Both the position numbers and the translations under genes were made by a program. A stretch of DNA of 38,166 nucleotides, from IMG/VR virus record IMGVR_UViG_3300021247_000292, positions 1 through 38,166 of that record, one strand, 5' to 3'. A model generated the notes under the pieces. That model had not been told where the DNA came from. It searched no databases and saw nothing but the letters and a program-made list of their open reading frames with translations. Origin of the DNA: a virus. Below are positions 30,798-37,345 of the stretch, one piece after another. Numbering within the stretch: position 1 is the first letter of the stretch; every line of letters begins with the position of its first letter.

Positions 30798-31322
30798 TTA
30801 CCTATTTACTTCCCAACTTTGGGAAAATTCTTGATTTCTAAATAATGCCGCTAATCCTGTTATTTGTTTTAATCGCAACAACTCATCAGCACTCATTCCA
30901 ATATGCTTACAAATCCACAAATCTCCTTTTCCCATTTCAACTAACTCAGTAACAATATTACTCATCAACTCAATATTGTGTGTTCCCCTTGCTCTATTGT
31001 GCCTAATGGTTGATGCCATTCTTTCGCCTAATTCTTTTTCAATTACTACAACGGGTAAACACCCATTCTCTCTGTCAAATATGTCTTTGTTTTCTCTTAT
31101 TACCCTATATCTGTGAAATCCATCTACAACTATATATTTATCTAAATCTTTATCATAAAAGCATACCACAGGCTGCGTGTAACCATCCTCTCTAATTGAT
31201 ATTTTTAATAATTCCATTTCAGGAGGAGCAACTGAGTTTGGATTATATTCGTTTGCCTGTATTTTGTCAACAGGTATCGCCATTACATTATAAACTGGAC
31301 TTTTAAATTTCATAACTTCCAT
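30798..31322 (-). CDS. IbrB-like ParB/Srx-fold protein, 174 aa
   Basis: A ParB-like protein of the IbrB type. The signature runs IPVDKIQANEYNPNSVAPPE (about 17-36), ISIREDGYTQPVV (41-53), YIVVDGFHRYRV (64-75), RMASTIRHNRARGTHNIELM (about 101-120) and LRLKQITGLAALFRNQEFS near the end. This phrase set is characteristic of IbrB and its phage relatives, always paired with an IbrA PP-loop protein. Here an ectoine-synthase-like gene is inserted between the two. The start Met1 overlaps the cupin gene by 20 nt, and Met4 is an alternative. Biochemical activity of the family is not established to my knowledge. Confidence 0.85.
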   Translation of the reverse strand: MEVMKFKSPVYNVMAIPVDKIQANEYNPNSVAPPEMELLKISIREDGYTQPVVCFYDKDLDKYIVVDGFHRYRVIRENKDIFDRENGCLPVVVIEKELGERMASTIRHNRARGTHNIELMSNIVTELVEMGKGDLWICKHIGMSADELLRLKQITGLAALFRNQEFSQSWEVNR

Positions 31323-31680
31323 CTTTTTTATGTGTTTCTGTTCCTTTTACTGGGGGATTAAAAATTGATATTAATACTACATCTGTTAATGCTTCAAATG
31401 TATGATTATCATGTTTATCTAATGAATAAATTACATCTGGAGTTATTTCGTATTTTTCTCCTGTGTCTAAAGATGTTAAAATTCCTTTTCCTGATATACA
31501 ATAACAACTTTCTAAATGATTTTTATAATGCCAATGACCTATAGTGCCTTTTCGTATCATTGTTTTATGAACACTAAAACCCATACCATCAGATGCTATT
31601 ACTGGTCGCATACTATAACCCTCTTTAAATTTGATTTCTCTATTAGTACTAACTAATTGATTTACATCTATTACTTTCAT
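31303..31680 (-). CDS. ectoine-synthase (EctC)-like cupin, 125 aa
   Basis: The protein aligns with EctC over its whole length: SDGMGFSVHKTMI (30-42), HYKNHLESCYCISGKG (51-66), VIYSLDKHDNHTF (83-95), SIFNPPVKGTETHKKDGSYE (105-124). The EctC iron ligands, from memory Glu57, Tyr85 and His93 in the Paenibacillus lautus enzyme, are present at the same numbers. Arg25, Thr40, Phe107, Glu115 and His117 also coincide with residues I recall near the substrate. It is coupled by ATGA to the IbrA-like gene upstream and overlaps the IbrB-like gene downstream. No EctA or EctB is encoded, so it either acts on a host metabolite or has another cyclisation substrate. Confidence 0.8.
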   Translation of the reverse strand: MKVIDVNQLVSTNREIKFKEGYSMRPVIASDGMGFSVHKTMIRKGTIGHWHYKNHLESCYCISGKGILTSLDTGEKYEITPDVIYSLDKHDNHTFEALTDVVLISIFNPPVKGTETHKKDGSYEI

Positions 31681-32972
31681 AATTTTGAATATTTATGTTT
31701 TATTTGTTTTAATCTTTCTAATTTATCTTTTGTTGGAGCAAGACCCATGTATTTACATGTATGGTCATTTTTTAGTATAGTAATTGCAAATCTTTTCCAA
31801 CTCGCAACATCGCTATGATTACCACTTAACTCATCAACATGGTCAGGAAAAGATTTTATTATGATTCTGTCTAATTCTTTTTTTCCGTGTGCTGTTTTCC
31901 CGTTTATTTCAAAATCAACACCAATTTCTTTTAATTCTTTTATTGTTTTTGGTTTTAGACCTCTGCCAACTCGACCCCAATATTTAAAAGATTGAACAAA
32001 ACGCATTTTATAATGATTTGCTGTTTCTTTAGGTAGTGTGTTAAGTAAAAATTTTGTAAATGATTTCCATGTGTGTTTTGGCGGAAGATTAAATGATTTG
32101 TAATCCAACTGTTTCCCATATGTTGCTACAAAATTAGCACCCATTACTCTTGCACACAATCTTTGCCATACGGATGGGTCTATTACTCTGTAAAGATTTA
32201 ATGATGATTTACTTTCGCTCATAAATGGACTTGCTACACGCATTTGTGAAATATTCAACCCGGCCATATAAAATACATTATATAGTTCATTATAATTCCA
32301 TCCAAATTTTGCATTTGCTACCCATATATCTTTTGTTCTCCAATCATAAATAGGATAGCAATTAAATACGTTTTTAGTGTTTTTTTTAGTCCAATTCTTT
32401 CCTTTCAAAGTTTCCTTTTGTTCATTTGCTATTGCTCTAAATCTATTTAAACTTTCATCAGCTCTAATTCCTATAAGATTGGCTGTTAATTTACCTTCAG
32501 AATACCATTCAGAAAAATTATCCCAAAAATCAGAATAACTCATATTTTCTTTAAAAAAAGTAAACTTATGATTGTAAATATTTACAATATAATCTTCTTT
32601 AGGCATTGGTCTTATCCACCTTTGTTCATCATTAACCCCCCAACATTGCCAATTAGTTTCATAAGAAGAAACAGTACAAGGAAGAGTTATGGGCAAACAA
32701 CACCAATATACTTCAAGAATGTCTAAATTTTCTTTTATAATTTTGTGCATAAATTTTAAAGAGTATTCATAGTTAGCCTCATTATCTAATATTTGAACTC
32801 CAACTTTTTTAGTAATTTTATGTTTTCTGACATAATCAATGACAATATTTAATAAAACCCCACTATCTTTTCCGCCAGAAAAAGAAACATAAACTTTTTC
32901 AAAATTTAAAAAAATAAATTCAATTCTTTGCATTGCAGCATCGTAAACATTTATGTCTATATATTTTTTCAT
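31677..32972 (-). CDS. IbrA-like PP-loop (PAPS reductase-type, DUF3440) protein, 431 aa
   Basis: Residues 30-37 are the PP-loop SFSGGKDS, which binds ATP in adenylating enzymes of the PAPS-reductase/DndC/TilS type. Family features are VEVYWCCLP-like (EVYWCCLPITLPCTVSSYET, about 87-106), WGVNDEQRWIRPMP (about 110-123), TANLIGIRADESLNRFRA (about 163-180) and CYPIYDWRTKDIWVANAKFG (about 203-222). These are typical of IbrA/DUF3440. It is the upstream partner of the EctC-like and IbrB-like genes (ATGA overlap) and is itself coupled to the SNF2-type helicase. The target of the ATP-driven chemistry is unknown. Confidence 0.85.
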   Translation of the reverse strand: MKKYIDINVYDAAMQRIEFIFLNFEKVYVSFSGGKDSGVLLNIVIDYVRKHKITKKVGVQILDNEANYEYSLKFMHKIIKENLDILEVYWCCLPITLPCTVSSYETNWQCWGVNDEQRWIRPMPKEDYIVNIYNHKFTFFKENMSYSDFWDNFSEWYSEGKLTANLIGIRADESLNRFRAIANEQKETLKGKNWTKKNTKNVFNCYPIYDWRTKDIWVANAKFGWNYNELYNVFYMAGLNISQMRVASPFMSESKSSLNLYRVIDPSVWQRLCARVMGANFVATYGKQLDYKSFNLPPKHTWKSFTKFLLNTLPKETANHYKMRFVQSFKYWGRVGRGLKPKTIKELKEIGVDFEINGKTAHGKKELDRIIIKSFPDHVDELSGNHSDVASWKRFAITILKNDHTCKYMGLAPTKDKLERLKQIKHKYSKL

Positions 32973-34168
32973 AATTCTTTTTTTAATTGTTTTATATCCA
33001 TTTCTACAAATACATCAAGTAAATTTCTTTTTCTTTCAATGTTTTGATTTATCATTTTTTCAAGGCCTACATTGCCAGTCAAATCATAGTAAATACAATT
33101 TGATATTTGTCCTGTGCGAAATATTCTTCTTTCTATTTGTTCTCGTTGGGCATAATCCCAAGTCTTATCCCAAAATATTATTGTATTGTAATCTTGCAAA
33201 TTCAATCCGTAAGAATGTTTTTGTAGACTCATTATTTTAACATCCTTATAATGTTTTGAAAGCACTTCTTGCGAATTAATATATTTAGCATAAATTAAAA
33301 CTTTTGATTTGTCAATTTTTGATAACAATTTATCTACTATTTTAAATTTTGAAGGACTTAAAGAATAGTTGTGTTGCATTTTTTGAGTAATCTCTAAAAA
33401 TATATTATTATTCATTGCAATTAAAATTTCATTATCTAAATATTTTTCTTTTAATTTTTCATGTTGTTCTTTTTCTTCATCAGTTAAAGTGTAATCAATA
33501 TTAATATGTTGTTGTCCGATACTTAGTGATAATTTGCTTTCAAAAATAAAAGGCTCAATTAATGAATATAGATAATCAATGTTGTGATATTTTTTTATAA
33601 ATTCTTTCGTATTAGATTTTCCAAAACCCGGTGAATGATAGATTATTTTAATATACTCACAAAAAGTATTTTTAAATTCAGGTAATCCCATTTTTAATAT
33701 TTTTGGAGATAAAAATTCCATTTGAGACCATAAGTCAAGTAAATTTCTGCTTAATGGAGTTCCATTTAATATTATTCGATATTCTGATTTTTCAGATAAT
33801 TGCAAAAGTCTATGTGTTCGTTTGGCATCAGCATTTTTTATTTTTAAACTTTCATCTACAACAATAAATGCTCTTTTAGCTACTTCGCATTTTTGTAAAT
33901 ATTTTAAAAATATTCTATCGCTGTTTTGGATGCTTTCAATGCCCACTATATCACAATCTAAACCACCCCATTTATTTATTTCATTTTGTAAATTTGCTTT
34001 TGTTTGAAAAGGGGTAAACCACAAAACATAATCTGCATTAGTATTTTTTATAAGTTCTAAAGCAGAACGAGTTTTACCTGTACCAGCTTCCATAAATAAA
34101 GCACCACACTTGACAGTATTTAATTTATCTATCGCTTTTATTTGGCTATCTAAAAAGGTCTGAATCAT
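32969..34168 (-). CDS. SNF2-family DEAD-like helicase, 399 aa
   Basis: A compact SF2 ATPase of the phage SNF2 type. Walker A is MEAGTGKT (about 26-33), motif II is VVDESLKIKN (about 102-111), motif III LNGTPLSRN, and the C-terminal lobe carries YGLNLQDYNTIIFWDKTW and QREQIERRIFRTGQ (motif VI Arg fingers). It translocates on double-stranded DNA rather than unwinding. It is translationally coupled to the IbrA-like gene by ATGA and to the 93-residue gene by a 23-nt overlap. Codon use is very AT-rich, like its neighbours. Confidence 0.88.
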   Translation of the reverse strand: MIQTFLDSQIKAIDKLNTVKCGALFMEAGTGKTRSALELIKNTNADYVLWFTPFQTKANLQNEINKWGGLDCDIVGIESIQNSDRIFLKYLQKCEVAKRAFIVVDESLKIKNADAKRTHRLLQLSEKSEYRIILNGTPLSRNLLDLWSQMEFLSPKILKMGLPEFKNTFCEYIKIIYHSPGFGKSNTKEFIKKYHNIDYLYSLIEPFIFESKLSLSIGQQHINIDYTLTDEEKEQHEKLKEKYLDNEILIAMNNNIFLEITQKMQHNYSLSPSKFKIVDKLLSKIDKSKVLIYAKYINSQEVLSKHYKDVKIMSLQKHSYGLNLQDYNTIIFWDKTWDYAQREQIERRIFRTGQISNCIYYDLTGNVGLEKMINQNIERKRNLLDVFVEMDIKQLKKEL

Positions 34169-34427
34169 GTTTTATATTTGATTTATCTTGTGCTTCAGGT
34201 ATGTGATGTATTACTTCTACATCTGCATTGCAATTTTCTATATTAAATCCAATTTTTTCAGCTATGAATGATGGTACACATACATTGCCTCCAAGTTTTT
34301 TATTTACAATTAATTTTCTGCATAGTTTTTTAGGTATCCAATATTCAATTCCATTAATACGAACAAGAATTGCCTTCCCAGTATCGTGTAAAAATTTTTC
34401 AAATTTTATGTTTACTGATTTTATCAT
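34146..34427 (-). CDS. hypothetical protein, 93 aa
   Basis: The layout IKFEKFLHDTGKAILVRING, then EYWIPKKLCRKL, with VCVPSFIAEKIG (about residues 48-60), occurs in small phage proteins next to SNF2 helicases (YWIPKSQ...VPxWLAExKG), though no function is known to me. The polar tail (PEAQDKSNIKHDSDLFR) overlaps the helicase start by 23 nt. It could be a helicase partner, which is inference from pairing. Confidence 0.65.
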   Translation of the reverse strand: MIKSVNIKFEKFLHDTGKAILVRINGIEYWIPKKLCRKLIVNKKLGGNVCVPSFIAEKIGFNIENCNADVEVIHHIPEAQDKSNIKHDSDLFR

Positions 34428-34438
34428 CTTATTTTATT

Positions 34439-34735
34439 TTAATTTTCATCGATTGAAGGGTCAATTATTCTTTTAATGCAATCTTCTATTTTAGAATAAA
34501 TACTTTCTTTTACTTCTTGCTCTTGAGATTTTATCCATTGGTATGGTTGATTTGAGCATTCAATATGACAGCTAACTATAAATTCACCGTCTTTTTGATA
34601 AATAAATGTCTTTGTTGACATTTTCTTCGTGTTGTAACCGGCATCAATATAAATGCGTTGTAAATCACCTTTAATCCATAATTTTCCATTAATTTTTTCA
34701 GCAAGTGTTTCGATGCTAATTGTTTGTGTGTTCAT
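34439..34735 (-). CDS. hypothetical protein, 98 aa
   Basis: An unrecognised small alpha/beta protein: MNTQTISIETLAEKINGKLW, KMSTKTFIYQKDGEFIVSCH and an acidic helical C-terminus (QEVKESIYSKIEDCIKRIID). The KINGKLWxKGDxxRIYxxxGYNTKKMxT layout appears in small phage proteins of unknown role. Codon use is AT-rich, as across the whole accessory block. Confidence 0.65.
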   Translation of the reverse strand: MNTQTISIETLAEKINGKLWIKGDLQRIYIDAGYNTKKMSTKTFIYQKDGEFIVSCHIECSNQPYQWIKSQEQEVKESIYSKIEDCIKRIIDPSIDEN

Positions 34736-34766
34736 TTTTTTGATTTTTTATGTTTTTAAAATTAGT

Positions 34767-34886
34767 TTATGCTGGTAAGAAAATACATCCAAATACAAAT
34801 AGGTCAAATATTACGCAAACAGCGATTGCGTTTAGTTTTTCTGATTTTTTGCCTGTCAATGCAGACATCATTAATAGTGTTATCAT
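34767..34886 (-). CDS. small membrane peptide, 39 aa
   Basis: The frame encodes 39 residues: MITLLMMSALTGKKSEKLNA, then a hydrophobic segment AVCVIFDLFVFGCIFLPA that reads as a single transmembrane helix. It occupies the gap between the 97- and 98-residue genes, 8 nt downstream of the former. Internal Met6 or Met7 could also be used. The function is unknown; the real-gene call rests on position and a coherent hydrophobic pattern. Confidence 0.5.
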   Translation of the reverse strand: MITLLMMSALTGKKSEKLNAIAVCVIFDLFVFGCIFLPA

Positions 34887-34894
34887 TGTTTAAA

Positions 34895-35188
34895 TTAATT
34901 AAATTGTGAACTTGAATTTTTTGCTCTTGCTTTCATCTCAGCTTCAACTCTTTCTGTAAAATCTGTTACTTTTAAATTTAATGGCAATTTTTCTACAGCT
35001 AATTGGGCCATTTTTGAAAAGGGGAATCTTTCTTTTTCAACTAAATTGAGATACATCTGCTCATTTTCCATGATAAATTTCATTACTTGTGCAACAGTAA
35101 TATCTGTATACAATACAGCATCGGTTGCAAAATCAATAATGTCTTGGCGATTGTTTTTTAAAACTTCTGTGTAATTAAATGTGTTCAT
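34895..35188 (-). CDS. hypothetical protein, first gene of the accessory operon, 97 aa
   Basis: An unrecognised helical protein (YTEVLKNNRQDIIDFATDAV, about 6-25; YTDITVAQVMKFIMENEQMY, about 27-46) with a charged C-terminus. It opens the AT-rich accessory unit directly after a consensus promoter (35209-35240) and a CA-rich leader. Being first in the transcript it is probably expressed early and strongly. No domain is recognised. Confidence 0.7.
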   Translation of the reverse strand: MNTFNYTEVLKNNRQDIIDFATDAVLYTDITVAQVMKFIMENEQMYLNLVEKERFPFSKMAQLAVEKLPLNLKVTDFTERVEAEMKARAKNSSSQFN

Positions 35189-35208
35189 TGTGTGTGTGTT
35201 TGTGATAG

Positions 35209-35240
35209 CAATATTACACCCCCTCTTTTAATTATCCAAA
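35209..35240 (-). promoter_or_regulatory. promoter of the accessory/primase unit
   Basis: The minus strand has TTTG (35240-35237), a 20-nt spacer and TAATATTG (35216-35209), then the leader CTATCACAAACACACACA before the ATG at 35188. The block is nearly identical to that at 36541-36572, including the GGGGGTGTAATATTG core. Confidence 0.65.
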
Positions 35241-35258
35241 TATTTATTTAATTATTTT

Positions 35259-35280
35259 AAAAAAAGCTACCGAAGTAGCT
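35259..35280 (-). terminator. intrinsic terminator (UUCG tetraloop) of the replication operon
   Basis: On the minus strand AGCTAC-TTCG-GTAGCT (35280-35265) is a perfect 6-bp stem with a UUCG tetraloop, followed by a T run (35265-35259). It ends the operon that begins at 3063 and passes through the window junction, and stands immediately upstream of the accessory promoter. Confidence 0.88.
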
Positions 35281-35377
35281 AATTTAATAAGTCAGAGCAG
35301 GAATTATACCTGCCGTGTTGATTTTACTTTGCTATGCGATACAAAGTTGCGCCTATTTGTGAGTTAGGCGTAATTGC
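35281..35377 (-). other. non-coding stretch with repeated GCCTA/TAGGC half-sites
   Basis: Between the 47-residue gene and the terminator lie about 97 nt with no ORF. They contain GCAGG-n7-CCTGC, and alternating GCCTATTT direct repeats with TAGGC inverted copies that can form several mutually exclusive 5-bp hairpins. It could be the 3' untranslated part of the operon or a small RNA ending at the UUCG terminator. No known family is recognised. Confidence 0.3.
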
Positions 35378-35521
35378 CTATTTAGGTGCAGCGTAACATT
35401 CACTATCAGGCTGTCTTGTCATACATCCGCAATACTTACACTTATGTTCAGGCAACATACGCCTAACATAGTATATAAGCCATTGCTTACATTGTGCTAA
35501 TTTTGAAATTAATCTTTTCAT
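35378..35521 (-). CDS. small cysteine-rich (zinc-ribbon-like) protein, 47 aa
   Basis: The 47-residue frame begins MKRLISKLAQCKQWLIYYVR and contains CKYCGC followed by C42 (EHKCKYCGCMTRQPDSECYA), a candidate zinc-binding cluster (Cys28, 31, 33, 42). The N-terminal half is basic and hydrophobic. It is the last gene of the replication operon. An 18-codon ORF immediately upstream (35574-35518) overlaps its start by ATGA and may be a leader peptide. Confidence 0.5.
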   Translation of the reverse strand: MKRLISKLAQCKQWLIYYVRRMLPEHKCKYCGCMTRQPDSECYAAPK

Positions 35522-35638
35522 ATCTGCTTTATTTTAAGTTTATAATTTTGTACTTCTAAATCGCAACGGCTCATATACTCAGCCGTTACCTGCTATCCCC
35601 CTAATGACTTACCATGCCTTATCGGGTATACCTTACAA
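35522..35638 (-). other. leader region with a perfect hairpin around a possible leader peptide
   Basis: In 117 nt between the SSB-like gene and the Cys-rich gene, the only structured element is AACGGCT-n9-AGCCGTT (35587-35565), a perfect 7-bp hairpin whose loop holds the ATG of an 18-codon ORF (MSRCDLEVQNYKLKIKQI) that ends in ATGA over the Cys-rich gene start. Sequestration of that ATG could control the downstream gene. Otherwise I see nothing. Confidence 0.35.
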
Positions 35639-35932
35639 CTAAAACGGCAAATCATCCGCAGCAATCTGAGGTACTACTTCGGCTTTAACTGGCTGCACAA
35701 TGGGTTGAGGCTTTTGCCCGGCTATCTTAGCATTCCCCAAGATAGTTCCTTTTTCGGGTGAATCTTTTGGTACTGATTCGCTTACGAACCCGTGATTACC
35801 ATATTGGTCGGGTTCATCTTTTAGGAAAACTACAAGGTCTAAGCCTTTGCCTTTGCTTCCATCTTTACGGGTGAATTCTTTGATTTTTGACTTGTCAATT
35901 TTAGCCAAGTCAATGTTTAGTTGTACTACCAT
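35639..35932 (-). CDS. putative ssDNA-binding protein with SSB-type C-terminal tip, 97 aa
   Basis: The N-terminal part (VVQLNIDLAKIDKSKIKEFT, then a GKGLDLVVFLKDEPDQYGNH strand region) is compatible with a small OB-type core. A Pro/Gln-rich linker (AGQKPQPIVQPVKAEVV) leads to ADDLPF, the acidic-hydrophobic tip by which bacterial SSB recruits partner proteins. LxLDKIDKSxI proteins of this kind occur in Bacteroidetes phages in replication loci. The assignment rests on linker-plus-tip architecture and context with the annealing protein, exonuclease and DnaA-like protein. Confidence 0.65.
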   Translation of the reverse strand: MVVQLNIDLAKIDKSKIKEFTRKDGSKGKGLDLVVFLKDEPDQYGNHGFVSESVPKDSPEKGTILGNAKIAGQKPQPIVQPVKAEVVPQIAADDLPF

Positions 35933-35934
35933 TT

Positions 35935-36318
35935 TTATTTGTTTTTAGTTATTAATCTGCTTAAATAATCTTGAGCTTTCTCCAAGTCTTTAACCCCATC
36001 TTTCTTCCTCCATCTAAGAAGGTATTTCAATATGTTGCCCTCATAGAAATCAAGACCATAATGGTCAATTATCTTTAACGGCTCATAGATGTCAGTATCA
36101 TAGTGTTTTGGCAAGTCTAATGTGATTGGTTGCTCTTGTGCTATCTCGCAACTTTCAAGGGGATAATATAACCCTTCTTCGCTTTTTAATACTTGCGAAA
36201 TGGCAAAGTAACTATTGAACTCAAAGTAACTACTGCCGTGTTTTATCTTTTGCCCTTGCTTAAGGGCGATTGCTTCTTGGTGTGTCATTGTTTTATTATT
36301 TATTATTGATTGCCCCAT
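35935..36318 (-). CDS. DUF3310-family protein, 127 aa
   Basis: The C-terminal half carries the DUF3310 pattern: HYDTDIYEPLKIIDHYGLDF (about 72-91), then EGNILKYLLRWRKKDGVKDL (92-111) and EKAQDYLSRLI. The family is common in phages and sometimes called nucleotide-kinase-like, but activity is uncertain. The N-terminal half (ALKQGQKIKHGSSYFEFNSY) is a small beta region. The start used here overlaps the upstream gene by 16 nt; Met11 (36288), 15 nt after that gene's stop, is an equally good start. Confidence 0.75.
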   Translation of the reverse strand: MGQSIINNKTMTHQEAIALKQGQKIKHGSSYFEFNSYFAISQVLKSEEGLYYPLESCEIAQEQPITLDLPKHYDTDIYEPLKIIDHYGLDFYEGNILKYLLRWRKKDGVKDLEKAQDYLSRLITKNK

Positions 36319-36518
36319 TTTCTGTTACCGTATTCTTTACCAGTAAATCCGTATTCATAAGTACCTGACCTTTCTTGTGAAGCTGCGATTTTATCAGCAA
36401 TGGTTTGTTTTTTTCCTTCGTTTCTTTTTGCATCTCTGATACCTTCAAAGGCTTCTTTCATTGTAAAACCTACTTCAATATAAGCTGCTACTTTTTTTCT
36501 AATTTCTGTTGTGTTCAT
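36303..36518 (-). CDS. hypothetical protein, 71 aa
   Basis: A small basic protein: a helical N-terminus (MNTTEIRKKVAAYIEVGFTM, KEAFEGIRDAKRNEGKK) and a Gly/Tyr-rich tail (SGTYEYGFTGKEYGNRKWGN). I do not recognise a family. It has its own consensus promoter (36541-36572) and a CA-rich leader, so it probably opens a sub-unit with the DUF3310 and SSB-like genes. Confidence 0.65.
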   Translation of the reverse strand: MNTTEIRKKVAAYIEVGFTMKEAFEGIRDAKRNEGKKQTIADKIAASQERSGTYEYGFTGKEYGNRKWGNQ

Positions 36519-36540
36519 TGTGTGTGTGTGTTTGTGATAA

Positions 36541-36572
36541 CAATATTACACCCCCGTTTTCAATTTACCAAA
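36541..36572 (-). promoter_or_regulatory. internal promoter of the replication operon
   Basis: On the minus strand TTTG (36572-36569), 20 nt, TAATATTG (36548-36541), then TTATCACAAACACACACACA and the ATG at 36518. The block is nearly the same as at 35209-35240, and an additional TTGCA lies farther upstream. It would boost the SSB-like and DUF3310 genes independently of the operon start. Confidence 0.65.
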
Positions 36573-36579
36573 TATTTAT

Positions 36580-37125
36580 TTAAAAATATTTTTGCAACCC
36601 TAAATAATCCTTAGACACCAAGCATTGGACAATATCGTAAATGTCATCAAATGACCGGGCAGAAACATAAATACCACCCCCATCACGCACCCATTTGGCA
36701 AACTCTATCTGTGAGGGCAAATGCTTCTCGTATTTCTGTTTAGTTTCAATATAGACACCTATGCCATTGCAGATACCATGAAGGTCAGCAAAGCCCTTAT
36801 TTTCGCTTTTAATAAAGAACCCACCGCCCTTGCCATTGGGCCGCCATTTACCCTCCGATGAGATTCGCTTTAGCTTAGTGCCTAAATAATACTCCCATAC
36901 ATCTTGGCATAGTTGGTTAAAGGCATTCATATCAAACACCTTCTTTGATACGGCAGGTGTTTTGCTTTCAATGTAGGGTATGCCTTGTTCATTAGCTTTG
37001 TAAACAATAACCGCCTTTTTGGTTATCTTGGACTTTTCTAACTTGAACTTCTTTGGGAAATACCCCAATGGCATCTTCTCCTTCCTGCGGATGTTGTAAA
37101 GTGTTTCAAATTCCTTGAGTGTCAT
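36580..37125 (-). CDS. VRR-NUC domain nuclease, 181 aa
   Basis: The C-terminal half has the VRR-NUC pattern: a region around ENKGFADLHGI (about residues 107-117, acidic metal ligand Asp113), GVYIETKQKYEKHLPSQIEF (about 122-141, E-x-K core Glu126/Lys128) and AKWVRDGGGIYVSARSFDD (about 142-160). The N-terminal 75 residues are basic and variable. VRR-NUC proteins are PD-(D/E)XK nucleases linked to Holliday-junction or structure-specific cleavage. It lies between the DnaA-like and SSB-like genes in the replication operon. Confidence 0.85.
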   Translation of the reverse strand: MTLKEFETLYNIRRKEKMPLGYFPKKFKLEKSKITKKAVIVYKANEQGIPYIESKTPAVSKKVFDMNAFNQLCQDVWEYYLGTKLKRISSEGKWRPNGKGGGFFIKSENKGFADLHGICNGIGVYIETKQKYEKHLPSQIEFAKWVRDGGGIYVSARSFDDIYDIVQCLVSKDYLGLQKYF

Positions 37126-37345
37126 CTTCTATTGCTAAATTTAGTTTGCTGATTAGTTTACTTAATAACCCGTTTTTTTCTTCCATCCAATTCAAAGGTA
37201 AGTTAACGGTTAACATATCTTGCATTTGTTCAGTTGATAATTCCCCACTTTTGCCAGTAGTTAGATTGGTTAACTTGTGCATCCCATTGTCTTCTGAATG
37301 GTAACTGTAAATATTGCCGTTAATTTTGTTCCGCAAGAGAATCAT
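37106..37345 (-). CDS. hypothetical protein, 79 aa
   Basis: A small protein with a beta-hairpin-like N-terminus (LLRNKINGNIYSYHSEDNGM; LTNLTTGKSGELSTEQMQDM) and a helical C-terminus (NGLLSKLISKLNLAIEDD). No family is recognised. It overlaps the DnaA-like gene by 26 nt and the VRR-NUC gene by 20 nt, longer overlaps than elsewhere in the genome, so the exact starts of neighbours may be slightly inside. Confidence 0.65.
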   Translation of the reverse strand: MILLRNKINGNIYSYHSEDNGMHKLTNLTTGKSGELSTEQMQDMLTVNLPLNWMEEKNGLLSKLISKLNLAIEDDTQGI

